The notes under the pieces: model-generated
The model's database searches: none
What the model saw: only the letters and a program-made list of their open reading frames with translations
What the model was told of the DNA's origin: nothing
In this document: positions 26,593-36,026 of the stretch, in pieces
Numbering within the stretch: the stretch's first letter is position 1
How the letters are laid out: each line of letters begins with the position of its first letter
Assembly (NCBI GenBank): GCA_027533105.1
Contig: JAPZTW010000004.1
Span: 191,001 to 255,000, forward strand
Source: Sphingomonadaceae bacterium
GTDB taxonomy: Bacteria; Pseudomonadota; Alphaproteobacteria; Sphingomonadales; Sphingomonadaceae
Length of the DNA stretch: 64,000 nucleotides
Direction: 5' to 3'
Translations under genes and position numbers: made by a program

Positions 26593-29550
26593 ATGACCTT
26601 GCGTTTTCGCGCCCTAGCCGCGCTCGCCCTGCTGCTGCCGCTGTCTGTTCAGGGCACTCAACCGCTTCTTGCCCAGTCAGCCACCAAACCGGTCAGGGCC
26701 GAAACACCCGCCAAGACCCCCTGGCTCTATCGTGGCAGCGACGTGCCGCAGGACAAGGAATGGGTCTTTGGCGAGCTGCCCAATGGCGTGCGCTATGCCC
26801 TGCGCAAGAATGGTGTCCCGCCGGGGCAGGTCGCGATCCGGATCCGCATGGACGTGGGCTCGCTGCACGAGGCGGATAACGAGCGCGGCTATGCCCACCT
26901 GCTGGAGCATCTGGTGTTCCGCCAGTCGCGTTACCTGGCCGAAGGGGCGGCGATCCCCACCTGGCAGCGGCTGGGGGCAACCTTCGGCAGCGACACCAAT
27001 GCCGAAACCAGCCCGGTGGCCACCACCTTCAAGCTCGACCTGCCCAATACCACGCCGGATAAGCTCGACGAATCGCTCAAGCTGCTGTCGGGCATGATGA
27101 TTGCCCCGGCGCTGACCGAGGCCAATGTCCGCACCGAGGTGCCGATTGTCCTGGCCGAGAAGCGCGAGCGCGGCGGCACCGGCGAACGCGTGGCCGAAGC
27201 GACGCAGCAGACCCTGTTCGCCGGACAGCGGCTGGCCGTGCGCCAGGTGATCGGCACGACCGAGGCGCTCCAGGCGGCCAGCCAGGCCAGCGTCCGGGCC
27301 TTTCACACCCGCTGGTACCGGCCCGAAAACGCGGTGATCGTGATTGCCGGCGATATCGAACCGGCGCTGATGGAAGCCATGGTGCGGCGCCACTTTGCCG
27401 ATTGGCCGGTCACCGGCAAGCCCACGCCCGCGCCGCCGTTTGGCGATCCGGTCGCCCCGGCCGGGGCCGATCCCGCCAACCCGGTGGGCGAGACCCGCGT
27501 GCTGGTCGAACCCGAACTGCCGCGCGGCATCACCTATGCCGTGCTGCGGCCCTGGCGGCAGGTGCAGGATACCATTGCCTACAACCAGGGGCTGATGCTC
27601 GATTCGCTGGCCCAGGCGATCATCAACCGCCGGCTCGAGGCGCGGGCCCGGGCCGGGGGCAGCTTCCTGTTCGCCCAGGTCGGGCAGGAGAAGGTCAGCC
27701 GTTCGGCCGACGCCACCTTTGTCTCGATCACGCCATTGAGCGAGGACTGGAGCAAGTCGCTGTCCGAAGTGCGCGGGGTGATCGCCGATGCCCTGGCCAC
27801 GCCGCCCAGCGAGGACGAGATCGAGCGCGAAGTGGCCGAATTCAGCGTCGCCTTCGAAAGCTCGGTCGAGCAGCGCCGCCTGCTGGCCGGGGCCAAGCTG
27901 GCCGATGACCTGGTCACTGCGGTCGATATCCGCGAAACCATTGCCGCGCCCGAAACGGTGCTGGACATCTTCAACCGGTCGCGCGCGCTGTTCACGCCCG
28001 AAGCGGTGCACCGCCACACCCGGCGGCTGTTCACCGGTGCGGTGACCCGCGCGGTCTATGTCACCCCGCAAGCCGGTGAGGCCGAGGCGACCCAGCTGGC
28101 CGCAGCCCTGGCCCGCCCCGCCGTGCCCGACGATCGCGCCCGCCCAGGTGGCAAGCCGATCTCGTTTGCCGACATGCCGCCGCTGGGTGAGCCGGGCAAG
28201 CTGGTGGCCGAAACGCCGACCGGCCTGCTCGGGATCGAACAGCTGGAATTTGCCAACGGCGTGAAAGTGCTGCTCTGGCCGACCACCGACGAGCCGGGCC
28301 GGGTCTCGGTCAAGGTCCGGTTCGGCGCGGGCTATCGCGCATTCAGCAGCGGCGATGCGGCCTATATCGCGCTGGGCGACATGGCGCTGGTCGGGTCTGG
28401 CCAGGGTACGCTGGGCCAGGAAGAGCTCGACCGGATCAGCACCGGGCGCAAGATGGGCTACGATTTCGAGATCGGCGATTCCTCATTCCAGTTCTCCGCC
28501 GATACCCGCTCGGCCGACATGACCGACCAGCTCTATCTGTTCGCGCAGAAGTTCGCCCAGCCGCGCTGGGATGCCAGCCCGGTGCTGCGGGCCAAGGCGG
28601 CGGCGCGGCTGCGCTATGAAAGCTTTGCCGCTTCGCCGCAGGGCGTGCTGGAACGCGATCTGGAATTCCTCCAGCGCGGGCGCGATCCGCGCTTCCGCAC
28701 CGCGACCCCGCGCGAGGTCGAGGCGGCAACCCCGGCCGGCTTCCGCCAGGTCTGGCAGCCGATCCTTGAGCGCGGCCCGATCGAGGTGCAGCTGTTCGGC
28801 GATTTCACCCGCGAGGCGGCGATTGCCGCCTTGTCGCGCAGCTTCGGCGCGCTGGCCCCGCGCCAGCCGCTGGGCCAGGGCCTGCAACCGGCGCGGGTTC
28901 CCACCCTGCCGGCTTCGGCCCGCCCGATCGTGCTTGATCACCGCGGCGATCCCTCGCAGGCGGCGGCGCTGATCGCCTGGACCACCGGCGGCGGCATGGC
29001 CGGCATTTCGGAAAGCCGCCAGCTGGAGATCCTCTCCAACCTGTTCCAGAACCGGCTGATGGACGCGATGCGCGAAAAGCTGGGCGCGGCCTATGCCCCG
29101 CAGGTGTTCAACAGCTGGCCGCAGGACCTCGAAAACGGCGGGGCGATGACCGCCATGGCTCAGCTGGCGCCCAAGGACGTGCCGGTGTTCTTCGCCACGG
29201 CCGAGGAAATCGCCGCCAACCTCAGCGCCAGCCCCCCCACCGCCGACGAGCTGGAGCGGGTGATCGAGCCGCTGCGCCAGCAGATCTCGCGCGCCAGCAC
29301 CAGCAGTGCCTTCTTCATGTTCCAGCTCGAAGGGGCCACGGCCGAGCCGGCCAAGTTCGCCGCGCTGCGCACCCTGCTGCCCGATTACACCCGCACCACG
29401 CCCGAGGCGATGCAGGCCCTGGCCCGCAAGTACCTGGGCCCGGGCCGGTCGTGGCGGGCGGCGGTCATGCCCCAGGGATCGGTACCGGCGGTCGCGGCCA
29501 AGGTCGAAGACGCGATGGCGGCCGCCGCCGGTCCGATCGAGGGGCGCTGA
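26593..29550 (+). CDS. M16 family zinc metallopeptidase, periplasmic
   Basis: The 985-aa pitrilysin-family protease has a signal sequence ending at LLAQ (about residue 28). The inverted zinc motif HLLEH is in AHLLEHLVFRQS, with the downstream Glu about 77 residues later in ANVRTEVPIVLAEKRERG. Two M16 halves are present: the second, near EQLEFANGVKVLLWP, lacks HxxEH, as is usual. It probably degrades peptides in the periplasm. The ATG at 26593 follows a GGGGC purine-rich stretch. Confidence 0.92.
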   Translation: MTLRFRALAALALLLPLSVQGTQPLLAQSATKPVRAETPAKTPWLYRGSDVPQDKEWVFGELPNGVRYALRKNGVPPGQVAIRIRMDVGSLHEADNERGYAHLLEHLVFRQSRYLAEGAAIPTWQRLGATFGSDTNAETSPVATTFKLDLPNTTPDKLDESLKLLSGMMIAPALTEANVRTEVPIVLAEKRERGGTGERVAEATQQTLFAGQRLAVRQVIGTTEALQAASQASVRAFHTRWYRPENAVIVIAGDIEPALMEAMVRRHFADWPVTGKPTPAPPFGDPVAPAGADPANPVGETRVLVEPELPRGITYAVLRPWRQVQDTIAYNQGLMLDSLAQAIINRRLEARARAGGSFLFAQVGQEKVSRSADATFVSITPLSEDWSKSLSEVRGVIADALATPPSEDEIEREVAEFSVAFESSVEQRRLLAGAKLADDLVTAVDIRETIAAPETVLDIFNRSRALFTPEAVHRHTRRLFTGAVTRAVYVTPQAGEAEATQLAAALARPAVPDDRARPGGKPISFADMPPLGEPGKLVAETPTGLLGIEQLEFANGVKVLLWPTTDEPGRVSVKVRFGAGYRAFSSGDAAYIALGDMALVGSGQGTLGQEELDRISTGRKMGYDFEIGDSSFQFSADTRSADMTDQLYLFAQKFAQPRWDASPVLRAKAAARLRYESFAASPQGVLERDLEFLQRGRDPRFRTATPREVEAATPAGFRQVWQPILERGPIEVQLFGDFTREAAIAALSRSFGALAPRQPLGQGLQPARVPTLPASARPIVLDHRGDPSQAAALIAWTTGGGMAGISESRQLEILSNLFQNRLMDAMREKLGAAYAPQVFNSWPQDLENGGAMTAMAQLAPKDVPVFFATAEEIAANLSASPPTADELERVIEPLRQQISRASTSSAFFMFQLEGATAEPAKFAALRTLLPDYTRTTPEAMQALARKYLGPGRSWRAAVMPQGSVPAVAAKVEDAMAAAAGPIEGR

Positions 29551-29647
29551 TCGGTAACAATATTTCCTTTTGAGGGCGATCGGCTTTTCGTCTTTTGCAA
29601 TTGCGAACAGACGGCGCTATGGCGCGCGGCCTGGAAGGAGCAGACAA

Positions 29648-31021
29648 GTGGCAAGCAACTGGACCCCCGAAAGCTGGCAATCGCGTGAGGCACGGCATCT
29701 GCCGGTCTATCCCGACGCGGCGGCGCTTGGCCGGGTAACGGATACGCTCACCACTTTTCCGCCGCTGGTTTTCGCCGGTGAGGCGCGCGCGCTGAAGGCC
29801 GATCTGGCCCAGGTTGCGGCGGGCAAGGGCTTCCTGCTGCAAGGTGGGGACTGCGCCGAAAGCTTTGCCGAATTCCACCCCAACAACATCCGCGATACCT
29901 TCCGCGTGCTGTTGCAGATGGCAGTCGTGCTGACCTTCGCCAGCAAGCAGCCGGTGATCAAGGTGGGCCGCATGGCCGGCCAGTTCGCCAAGCCGCGGAG
30001 CTCGCCGGTCGAGGTGATCGACGGGGTCGAACTGCCGAGCTACCTCGGTGACAATATCAACGGGATCGAGTTCACGCCCGAGGCGCGCATTCCCGATCCG
30101 CAGCGGCTGCTCCAGGCCTATTCGCAGTCGGCCGCCACGCTCAACCTGGTCCGCGCCTTCTCGACCGGGGGCTATGCCAATCTGCGCCAGGTCCACCAGT
30201 GGACGCTGGATTTCATGGGCCGCTCGCCCTGGGCCGACAAGTTCGCCGAGGTCAGCAGCCGGATCGGTGAGGCGCTGGACTTCATGGAAGCCTGCGGGAT
30301 CGATCCGCGCACCGTGCCGCAGCTGCAGGGCACCAGCTTCTACACCAGCCACGAGGCGCTGCACCTGCCCTATGAGCAGGCGATGACCCGGCAGGATTCG
30401 CTGACCGGGGACTGGTACGATACCTCCGCCCACATGCTGTGGATCGGCGATCGCACGCGCTTTGAAGGTTCGGCCCATGTCGAGTTCCTGCGCGGCGTGG
30501 GCAATCCGCTGGGCATGAAGTGCGGTCCCTCGCTCTCGCCCGACGAACTGCTGCGCCAGCTTGATCTGCTGAACCCCGGCCGCGAGGCGGGCCGCATCAC
30601 CCTGATCAGCCGCTTCGGCGATGACAAGGTGGAAGCCGGCCTGCCGCCGCTGGTCCGCGCGGTGAAGCGCGAAGGGCACCCGGTGGTCTGGTCGTGCGAT
30701 CCGATGCACGGCAACGTGATCAAGGCCGAAAGCGGCTTCAAGACCCGTCCGTTCGACCGGATCCTGCGCGAAGTGCGCGGCTTCTTCGCGGTCCACCGCG
30801 CCGAAGGTACGCACGCTGGCGGCATCCATATCGAGATGACCGGGCAGGACGTGACCGAATGCGTCGGCGGGGCCATCGCGATCAGCGATGAACGGCTGGC
30901 CGATCGCTATCACACCCATTGCGATCCCCGGCTCAACGCGGCGCAGTCGCTCGAACTCGCGTTCCTGCTGGCCGAAGCGCTCAATCTCGAAGCCGGCGAA
31001 CGCGCCCAGCGCGCCGCCTAG
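29648..31021 (+). CDS. 3-deoxy-7-phosphoheptulonate synthase, class II
   Basis: This plant-type DAHP synthase condenses phosphoenolpyruvate and erythrose 4-phosphate, the first shikimate-pathway step. The 457-aa protein carries [49 protein letters not shown] and [18 protein letters not shown], all class II hallmarks. The GTG at 29648 has AAGGAG 8-13 bases upstream and the downstream sequence matches the family start, so GTG is the likely initiator. No class I synthase is visible nearby. Confidence 0.95.
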   Translation: MASNWTPESWQSREARHLPVYPDAAALGRVTDTLTTFPPLVFAGEARALKADLAQVAAGKGFLLQGGDCAESFAEFHPNNIRDTFRVLLQMAVVLTFASKQPVIKVGRMAGQFAKPRSSPVEVIDGVELPSYLGDNINGIEFTPEARIPDPQRLLQAYSQSAATLNLVRAFSTGGYANLRQVHQWTLDFMGRSPWADKFAEVSSRIGEALDFMEACGIDPRTVPQLQGTSFYTSHEALHLPYEQAMTRQDSLTGDWYDTSAHMLWIGDRTRFEGSAHVEFLRGVGNPLGMKCGPSLSPDELLRQLDLLNPGREAGRITLISRFGDDKVEAGLPPLVRAVKREGHPVVWSCDPMHGNVIKAESGFKTRPFDRILREVRGFFAVHRAEGTHAGGIHIEMTGQDVTECVGGAIAISDERLADRYHTHCDPRLNAAQSLELAFLLAEALNLEAGERAQRAA

Positions 31022-31042
31022 TGAGATCGCCTCTATCCAAAG

Positions 31043-31097
31043 CCGTTCGTGCTGAGCTTGTCGACGCACTGCCCTTCGACAGGCTCAGGGCGAACGG
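31043..31097. repeat. Dispersed palindromic repeat (CCGTTCG...CGAACGG type)
   Basis: Imperfect inverted arms CCGTTCGTGCTGAGCTTGTC and GACAGGCTCAGGGCGAACGG flank a short centre CGCACTGCCCTTC. This is a familiar dispersed element in sphingomonad and related genomes. It lies just after the DAHP synthase gene and may protect or end its transcript. Confidence 0.85.
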
Positions 31098-31121
31098 ATG
31101 GATTGATGCAGGGGGGGCGTC

Positions 31122-31808
31122 ATGCTGACCCGCGAACTGCTGGGCACCGCCCAGGTGCCGGGGGGCGAGGAGCTGAAGCTGTTCGCCCACGGCCGCGACT
31201 TCATGATCGTGATGGGCCACAACGAGCTGATGAGCACGCGGATGCGCGGCTCGGAAGAGGCCCTGGCGACGATGACGCTCGACCGGCTCAAGGGCCGTAC
31301 CGCGCCGCGTCTGCTGATCGGCGGCTATGGCATGGGCTTCACCCTGCGCGCCGCGTTGGCCCGGCTGGGGCCGCAAGGCCATGTCACCGTGGCCGAGCTG
31401 GTGCCGGAAATCATCCAGTGGGCGCGCGGGCCGATGGCCGAGGTCGCGGCCGGCTGCCTCGACGATCCGCGCGTGCGGCTGGTGATGGACGATGTCGGCG
31501 ATGCGATCCTGCTCGCGCCCGAACCGTTCGACGCGATCCTGCTCGATGTCGACAACGGCCCCGATGGGCTGGTGCGGCCGGAAAACAACCGGCTTTACGG
31601 CAAGGCGGGCCTGCACAACGCCCGCAAGGCCCTGGCCCCCGGCGGGGTGCTGGCGATCTGGTCCGCCGAACGCGACGATAAATTTGTCCGCCGCATGGAA
31701 AGCGTCGGGTTCGAGGTCGAGGAAGTCGAGGTCCGCGCCCGCTATGACGCCAATGGCAAGGGCAAGGGCCCCCGCCACGTCATCTGGTTCGCGCGCGAAG
31801 CGGCTTAG
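31122..31808 (+). CDS. Spermidine-synthase-like methyltransferase-fold protein
   Basis: The 228-aa protein has a Rossmann-fold motif LLIGGYGMGFTLR with the glycine-rich loop, then VAELVPEIIQWARG and AILLDVDNGPDGLV. These match spermidine synthase-like proteins, but the N-terminal beta domain is short and no polyamine-binding motif is obvious. It could use S-adenosylmethionine or its decarboxylated form. It follows the palindromic repeat and ends overlapping the convergent oxidoreductase gene. Confidence 0.75.
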   Translation: MLTRELLGTAQVPGGEELKLFAHGRDFMIVMGHNELMSTRMRGSEEALATMTLDRLKGRTAPRLLIGGYGMGFTLRAALARLGPQGHVTVAELVPEIIQWARGPMAEVAAGCLDDPRVRLVMDDVGDAILLAPEPFDAILLDVDNGPDGLVRPENNRLYGKAGLHNARKALAPGGVLAIWSAERDDKFVRRMESVGFEVEEVEVRARYDANGKGKGPRHVIWFAREAA

Positions 31809-32782
31809 GGCAGCAGCAGCGTCGATCCCACTGTCTTGCGCGCTTCGAGGTCGATGTGCGCCTGGGCCGCGTCCTTCAGGGCATAGGTCTGGCCGATCGA
31901 CACTTTGAGCACGCCCTGCGCGACCATTTCCCAGACCCGGGCCGAACCGGCGCGGGCTTCATCGGGGTTGCGGTAATAGTCATAGACGCCGGGGCGGGTG
32001 ACATAGAGCGACCCGCGCGTGGCGAGATCGCGCAGGGCAACGCCGGTCACCGGGCCGCTGGCATTGCCGAAGCTGGCAATCGTGCCGCGCGGGGCCATGC
32101 AATCGAGCGAGGTGCGCCAGCTGGCCGCGCCGACCCCGTCATAGGATACGGCCACGCCCTTGCCGCCGGTTGCCTCGCGCACTTTGGCGACAAGGTCCGG
32201 ATCGTCAGCCAGGAACACCAGTTCCGCGCCGCAAGCCTCGGCCAGCGCGACCTTGTCGGGCGAGCCGACCGTGCCGATCACCCGCACGCCGCGCGCCTTC
32301 AGCCATTGCAGCAGCAACTGGCCGACGCCGCCGGCCGCCGCCGGGACCAGCGCCCAGCCGCCCGGCGCAACCGGGGCGCAGCGCTCGGCCAGCATTTCGG
32401 CCGTCGCGCCCTTCAGGAACACGGCGGCGGCGGTCTGCGCATCGACGCTGTCGGGCAGGGCATAGACATCGCGCGCCGCGACGATCCGCGCCGTGGCATA
32501 GGCCCCCGGCGCACCGCCAAAGGTTGCCGCGCGCATGCCCGGTGCAACGTGAGTCACGCCTTCGCCCACTGCCTCGACGACGCCCGCCGCCTCGAAGCCC
32601 AGGCCGGTCGGCAGCTTCGCCGGATAGAGTCCGGTGCGGATATAGGTGTCGATGAAGTTCAGCCCCACCGCCTCATGCCGCAGCAGGACTTCACCGGGGC
32701 CGGGGGCTGGCAGGCTCACCTCGCGCCACTGGATCACCTCGGGCCCGCCATTGGCTTCGATAAAGGCCTGGACTGCTTGCAT
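31805..32782 (-). CDS. qorA: NADPH:quinone oxidoreductase, zinc-free MDR family
   Basis: The 325-aa cytoplasmic reductase has GLNFIDTYIRTGLYPAKLPTG in the substrate domain and a nucleotide-binding loop AAGGVGQLLLQW. No catalytic zinc cysteines are present, as expected for quinone oxidoreductase. The ATG at 32782 is clear. The acyl-CoA dehydrogenase gene is 15 bases upstream on the same strand, so the two are probably cotranscribed. Confidence 0.9.
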   Translation of the reverse strand: MQAVQAFIEANGGPEVIQWREVSLPAPGPGEVLLRHEAVGLNFIDTYIRTGLYPAKLPTGLGFEAAGVVEAVGEGVTHVAPGMRAATFGGAPGAYATARIVAARDVYALPDSVDAQTAAAVFLKGATAEMLAERCAPVAPGGWALVPAAAGGVGQLLLQWLKARGVRVIGTVGSPDKVALAEACGAELVFLADDPDLVAKVREATGGKGVAVSYDGVGAASWRTSLDCMAPRGTIASFGNASGPVTGVALRDLATRGSLYVTRPGVYDYYRNPDEARAGSARVWEMVAQGVLKVSIGQTYALKDAAQAHIDLEARKTVGSTLLLP

Positions 32783-32797
32783 GATCGTCTTTCCGCT

Positions 32798-33991
32798 TCA
32801 GGCGTTCGCTTCGCGCCAGTCGCGGCGCACTTTCTTCGCGAGGCTCCACTTGTGGACCTCGGTCGGGCCGTCATAGATCCGGAAGGCGCGCACCTCGCGG
32901 AACACCTGCTCGACAATCGTCTTGTCGGTCACCCCGGTGCCGCCCATCACCTGGACGCAGCGGTCGGCGATCCGCATCAGTGCCTCGGAAACGGCCACCT
33001 TGGCCATCGAGCTTTCGGTCGTGCCCAGGCTGCCGGTGTCGAGCACGCCCGCGCACCAGTCGATCATCAGTTCGGCCTGTTTGATGTCGATCAGGTTCTC
33101 GGCCAGCATGAAGCCGACGCCTTCGTGCTCGATCAGCGTCTTGCCGAAGGCCATGCGGCGGCAGGCATAGTCGCTGGCGATCTCGTGCGCGCGGATGCAG
33201 CAGCCCAGCCAGCGCATGCAGTGCGAGAGGCGGGCGGGCGAGAGGCGCACCTGGGCATATTTGAATCCTTCGCCGGGCTCACCCAGCATCTGGCTGGCCG
33301 GAACGCGCAGGTTGTCGATCGTTACCGTGGCGTGGCTGCCCGGCATCGAGCTGTCGATCGTGTTGGGCACGTGATCGATCCGGATCGCCGGATCGGGCAG
33401 ATCGACCAGGAACATGCAGGCGCCGCCGGCCTCGTCGCGGGCCATGATGATCCCGACGCTGGCCCCGTCAGCCCCGGTGATGAAGGTCTTGCGGCCGCTC
33501 ACCACCCAGTGGTTGCCATCCTGGCGGCAGGTGGTGAGCATCATCGATGGGTCGGACCCGGCGCCGTTCTCTTCCGAAGGTTCGGTCATGAAAAAGGCGC
33601 TGCGGGCGCGACCTTCGACCAGCGGCTTCAGGAAGTGCTCCTTCTGCTCGGCCGTGGCCTTGTGGCCGAGGAGGTACATGTTGCCCTCGTCCGGGGCCAT
33701 GGTGTTGCAGGCCAGCGGGCCAAGCGGCGAAAGGCCCGACTTGATCAGCACCAGCGCCGTCTCGCGCTGGGTCAGGTGGCTGCCATCGGGCAGGATGTGC
33801 GGGGTAAGCACCCCGGCGGCGCGGGCGTGATCGCGCATTTCATAGACCAGCTCGTCCAGCGGCGCGCCGTGATGATCGCGGCGCGGGTCCTGCTCATAGG
33901 GCACCACCACCTCGCGCACGAACCGTTCGACCCGGGCGGCGATTTCCACTGCACGCGGGCTGGGGGCAAGGCTGATCAGGCTGTCGGTCAT
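32798..33991 (-). CDS. Acyl-CoA dehydrogenase family protein
   Basis: The 397-aa flavin enzyme has SAFFMTEPSEENGAGSDPSMM and VVSGRKTFITGADG in the middle domain, and the C-terminal motif VQVMGGTGVTDKTIVEQVFREVRAFRIYDGPTEVH-like segment ending WSLAKKV. It is distinct in sequence from the pair at 6760-8900. The ATG at 33991 is chosen over an upstream start because the natural N-terminus is MTDSLISLAP. Substrate is unknown. Confidence 0.92.
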   Translation of the reverse strand: MTDSLISLAPSPRAVEIAARVERFVREVVVPYEQDPRRDHHGAPLDELVYEMRDHARAAGVLTPHILPDGSHLTQRETALVLIKSGLSPLGPLACNTMAPDEGNMYLLGHKATAEQKEHFLKPLVEGRARSAFFMTEPSEENGAGSDPSMMLTTCRQDGNHWVVSGRKTFITGADGASVGIIMARDEAGGACMFLVDLPDPAIRIDHVPNTIDSSMPGSHATVTIDNLRVPASQMLGEPGEGFKYAQVRLSPARLSHCMRWLGCCIRAHEIASDYACRRMAFGKTLIEHEGVGFMLAENLIDIKQAELMIDWCAGVLDTGSLGTTESSMAKVAVSEALMRIADRCVQVMGGTGVTDKTIVEQVFREVRAFRIYDGPTEVHKWSLAKKVRRDWREANA

Positions 33992-34051
33992 GCGTCTCTC
34001 CCATATGGAGCAGGCAGTTTTTGGCAGGATCGCGATCACCGCAAGAGTGCT

Positions 34052-34126
34052 TGGCTGGGGCGGAAGGATTCGAACCTTCGCATGGCGGTACCAAAAACCG
34101 CTGCCTTACCGCTTGGCTACGCCCCA
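34052..34126 (-). tRNA. tRNA-Gln (anticodon TTG)
   Basis: The minus-strand sequence begins TGGGGCGTAGCCAAGCGG and ends in a matching acceptor with discriminator G and encoded CCA. The anticodon stem GCGGT/ACCGC encloses TTTTGGT, giving anticodon TTG (glutamine). The T-arm GAAGGTTCGAATCCTTC is intact. Confidence 0.97.
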
Positions 34127-34171
34127 GCAGCCGCGCGGCCTTTAGCATGCCGCGCGGGATAGGGAAGGGGG

Positions 34172-35017
34172 CTATTTGCTCTCTTCAAGCTTGTCGAAAT
34201 CGGCGGCCGAATGGCGTTCGAGCAGGCCGGAGACGACATTGACCTTCTGCCCGCGCTTCACCGCCGGACGGGCCAGGATTTCCTCCACCCAGCGGCCGAC
34301 ATTGGTATATTCGTGCATCGACAGGAAGGTGGCTGCATCGTTGTAGGCAAAGCCGCGATAAAGCAGGCCGAACCAGGCATAGGTTGCCATGTCGGCAATG
34401 GTATAGTCATCGCCCGCCAGGAACCGCGTTTCGGCCAGCCGCTTGTCGGCAACATCGAACAGGCGCTTGGTTTCCATGGCATAGCGATCGATCGCATATT
34501 CGATCTTGAACGGGGCATAGGCATAGAAATGGCCGAAGCCGCCGCCGATAAACGGCGCGCTGCCCATCTGCCACATCAGCCACGACAGGCATTCGGCCCG
34601 CCCCTTGGCATCCTTGGGGATGAAGGCATCGAATTTTTCGGCGAGGTGGAGCAGCATCGCCCCGCTTTCGAACAGCCGGATCGGCTCCGGCCCGGACCGG
34701 TCGAGCAGGGCCGGAATCTTCGAATTGGGGTTGATCGCGACAAACCCCGAACCGAACTGGTCGCCATCGCGGATGTTGATCAGCCAGGCATCGTATTCGG
34801 CATCGCTGTGCCCGGCTTCCAGCAGCTCCTCGAACAGGATTGTCACCTTCTGCCCGTTGGGCGTGCCGAGCGAATAGAGCTGGAAGGGATGCTCGCCCAC
34901 CGGCAGCTCCTTCTCGTGCGTCGCGCCGGAGATGGGGCGGTTGATGCTGGCGAACTGACCGCCGTTTTCCTTGTTCCAGGTCCAAACCTTGGGCGGGACA
35001 TATTCGTTATCGGCCAT
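34172..35017 (-). CDS. yghU: Glutathione S-transferase, YghU-type (Nu class)
   Basis: The 281-aa protein has the long YghU N-terminus YVPPKVWTWNKENGGQFASI, then a thioredoxin-fold domain with YSLGTPNGQKVTILFEEL and NPNSKIPALLDRSG, and a C-terminal helical domain with GDDYTIADMATYAWFG. Nu-class GSTs reduce disulfides with glutathione. The ATG at 35017 (MADNEYVPP) has GAGAGG upstream and is preferred to the longer open frame. Confidence 0.9.
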   Translation of the reverse strand: MADNEYVPPKVWTWNKENGGQFASINRPISGATHEKELPVGEHPFQLYSLGTPNGQKVTILFEELLEAGHSDAEYDAWLINIRDGDQFGSGFVAINPNSKIPALLDRSGPEPIRLFESGAMLLHLAEKFDAFIPKDAKGRAECLSWLMWQMGSAPFIGGGFGHFYAYAPFKIEYAIDRYAMETKRLFDVADKRLAETRFLAGDDYTIADMATYAWFGLLYRGFAYNDAATFLSMHEYTNVGRWVEEILARPAVKRGQKVNVVSGLLERHSAADFDKLEESK

Positions 35018-35149
35018 GGCGGCGTACCTCTCGTTGCAATTCGCAACGCAAGGTGGCGGGCAGGCGACCGGGACGCAAGGGGGCAAACCGACAGGATTGC
35101 TTGCCCAGGGGAAATCCGGCCTATCGCCAGTCGTGAGCCAGGGCGCGGG

Positions 35150-35443
35150 TCAACCGCCTTCCAGCAGCCGGTGCAGCGCCGCGACATGGCCGGTATAGGC
35201 CGACTGGCCGGCCGGGGTGATCGCCAGCCAGGTGCGCTGCCGCCCCAGCACGGCAGCCTTGCGCAGGGTGAGGTAGCCCGGCTCGGCCAGCAGCGCGACG
35301 TGCTTTGACAGAACCGAATCGCTGACCTGGAGCAGCTCTCTCGCCGCGGCGAATTCCAGTTCGTCGACGCGGCTCAGCACGGCCAGCAATTGCAGGCGGG
35401 CAGGTGGATGGATCAGCGGATCGAACCCGTCAGGCGCGCTCAT
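35150..35443 (-). CDS. Winged-helix transcriptional regulator (HTH_34-like)
   Basis: The 97-aa protein is a compact winged helix with PARLQLLAVLSRVDELEFAAA, a recognition helix VSDSVLSKHVALLAE and a wing GRQRTWLAITPAG. This matches the small ArsR/MarR-like DUF family often encoded beside a membrane protein. Its ATG at 35443 overlaps the stop of the upstream gene (ATGA). It is the obvious candidate to bind the palindrome at 35936-35981. Confidence 0.85.
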   Translation of the reverse strand: MSAPDGFDPLIHPPARLQLLAVLSRVDELEFAAARELLQVSDSVLSKHVALLAEPGYLTLRKAAVLGRQRTWLAITPAGQSAYTGHVAALHRLLEGG

Positions 35444-35907
35444 GCCGGGTGGTCCAGATCCCGGCGGTAGACCTGTTCCCACCAGCGGCTGCCGAAAGTG
35501 CCGACCAGCAGCGCGATCACCCCGCAGACCAGCGGCGCGGAGGGCCAGTCAAACCTGTCGCGCAGGACCAGGCCGCCGATCAGCAGGCCGATGCCGCTGG
35601 CGGCGATCAGATAGGCCACCCGGCGGGTCGGGCCCGACTTGTAGCCATTGACGAAGAAGCCGTCGCGGCGGCGATCGGACCAGACGATGAGCGGCGTTGT
35701 GATCAGCACCAGGATGATCGCGGCGACGAGGCCGAACAGGCCAAAGGCCGGACTCGCCACCAGGCCGCCCAGCTGCAGGCCGACCAGCGCGTGGCGGGGC
35801 CATGACCAATGGGCTTGCCCGGCCAGTTGCTGCCGCGCCTGATTCGCCGCGTCCAGGGCTGCCCGGGCGGCCTGTTTCAGTTCATCGGGCGAGCTATCGG
35901 GCTGCAT
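35440..35907 (-). CDS. Membrane protein cotranscribed with the winged-helix regulator
   Basis: The 155-aa protein has a short cytoplasmic N-terminal helix (ELKQAARAALDAANQARQQL) and four TM segments near residues 47-66, 64-79, 101-119 and 124-142. No catalytic motif is visible. It is the first gene of the operon with the regulator, and its start lies about 30 bases from the divergent palindrome. It may be a regulated partner that senses membrane status. Confidence 0.75.
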   Translation of the reverse strand: MQPDSSPDELKQAARAALDAANQARQQLAGQAHWSWPRHALVGLQLGGLVASPAFGLFGLVAAIILVLITTPLIVWSDRRRDGFFVNGYKSGPTRRVAYLIAASGIGLLIGGLVLRDRFDWPSAPLVCGVIALLVGTFGSRWWEQVYRRDLDHPA

Positions 35908-35935
35908 CGCGTCTCCTCGCCAAAGGCGATGCCAG

Positions 35936-35981
35936 TCACTTTCCAACTTGTCAAGTTATGAGTTGACAAGTTGGAAAGTGA
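35936..35981. promoter_or_regulatory. 19-bp-arm palindromic operator between divergent genes
   Basis: Perfect inverted arms TCACTTTCCAACTTGTCAA and TTGACAAGTTGGAAAGTGA flank an 8-base centre GTTATGAG. Each arm holds TTGACAAG, so the same site reads as a -35 element in either direction (TTGACA). It lies between the regulator operon and the CPBP protease gene and is very probably the regulator's binding site, giving coupled control of both sides. Confidence 0.8.
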
Positions 35982-36026
35982 AGGTCAGTTCGGCAGCATC
36001 TAGGCTGAAAAACAGGGGCTTGTCGA

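Noticed and set aside
31856..34162. A 768-codon plus-strand frame across the oxidoreductase and acyl-CoA dehydrogenase.
   Set aside because: Both real genes lie on the minus strand with clear family motifs.
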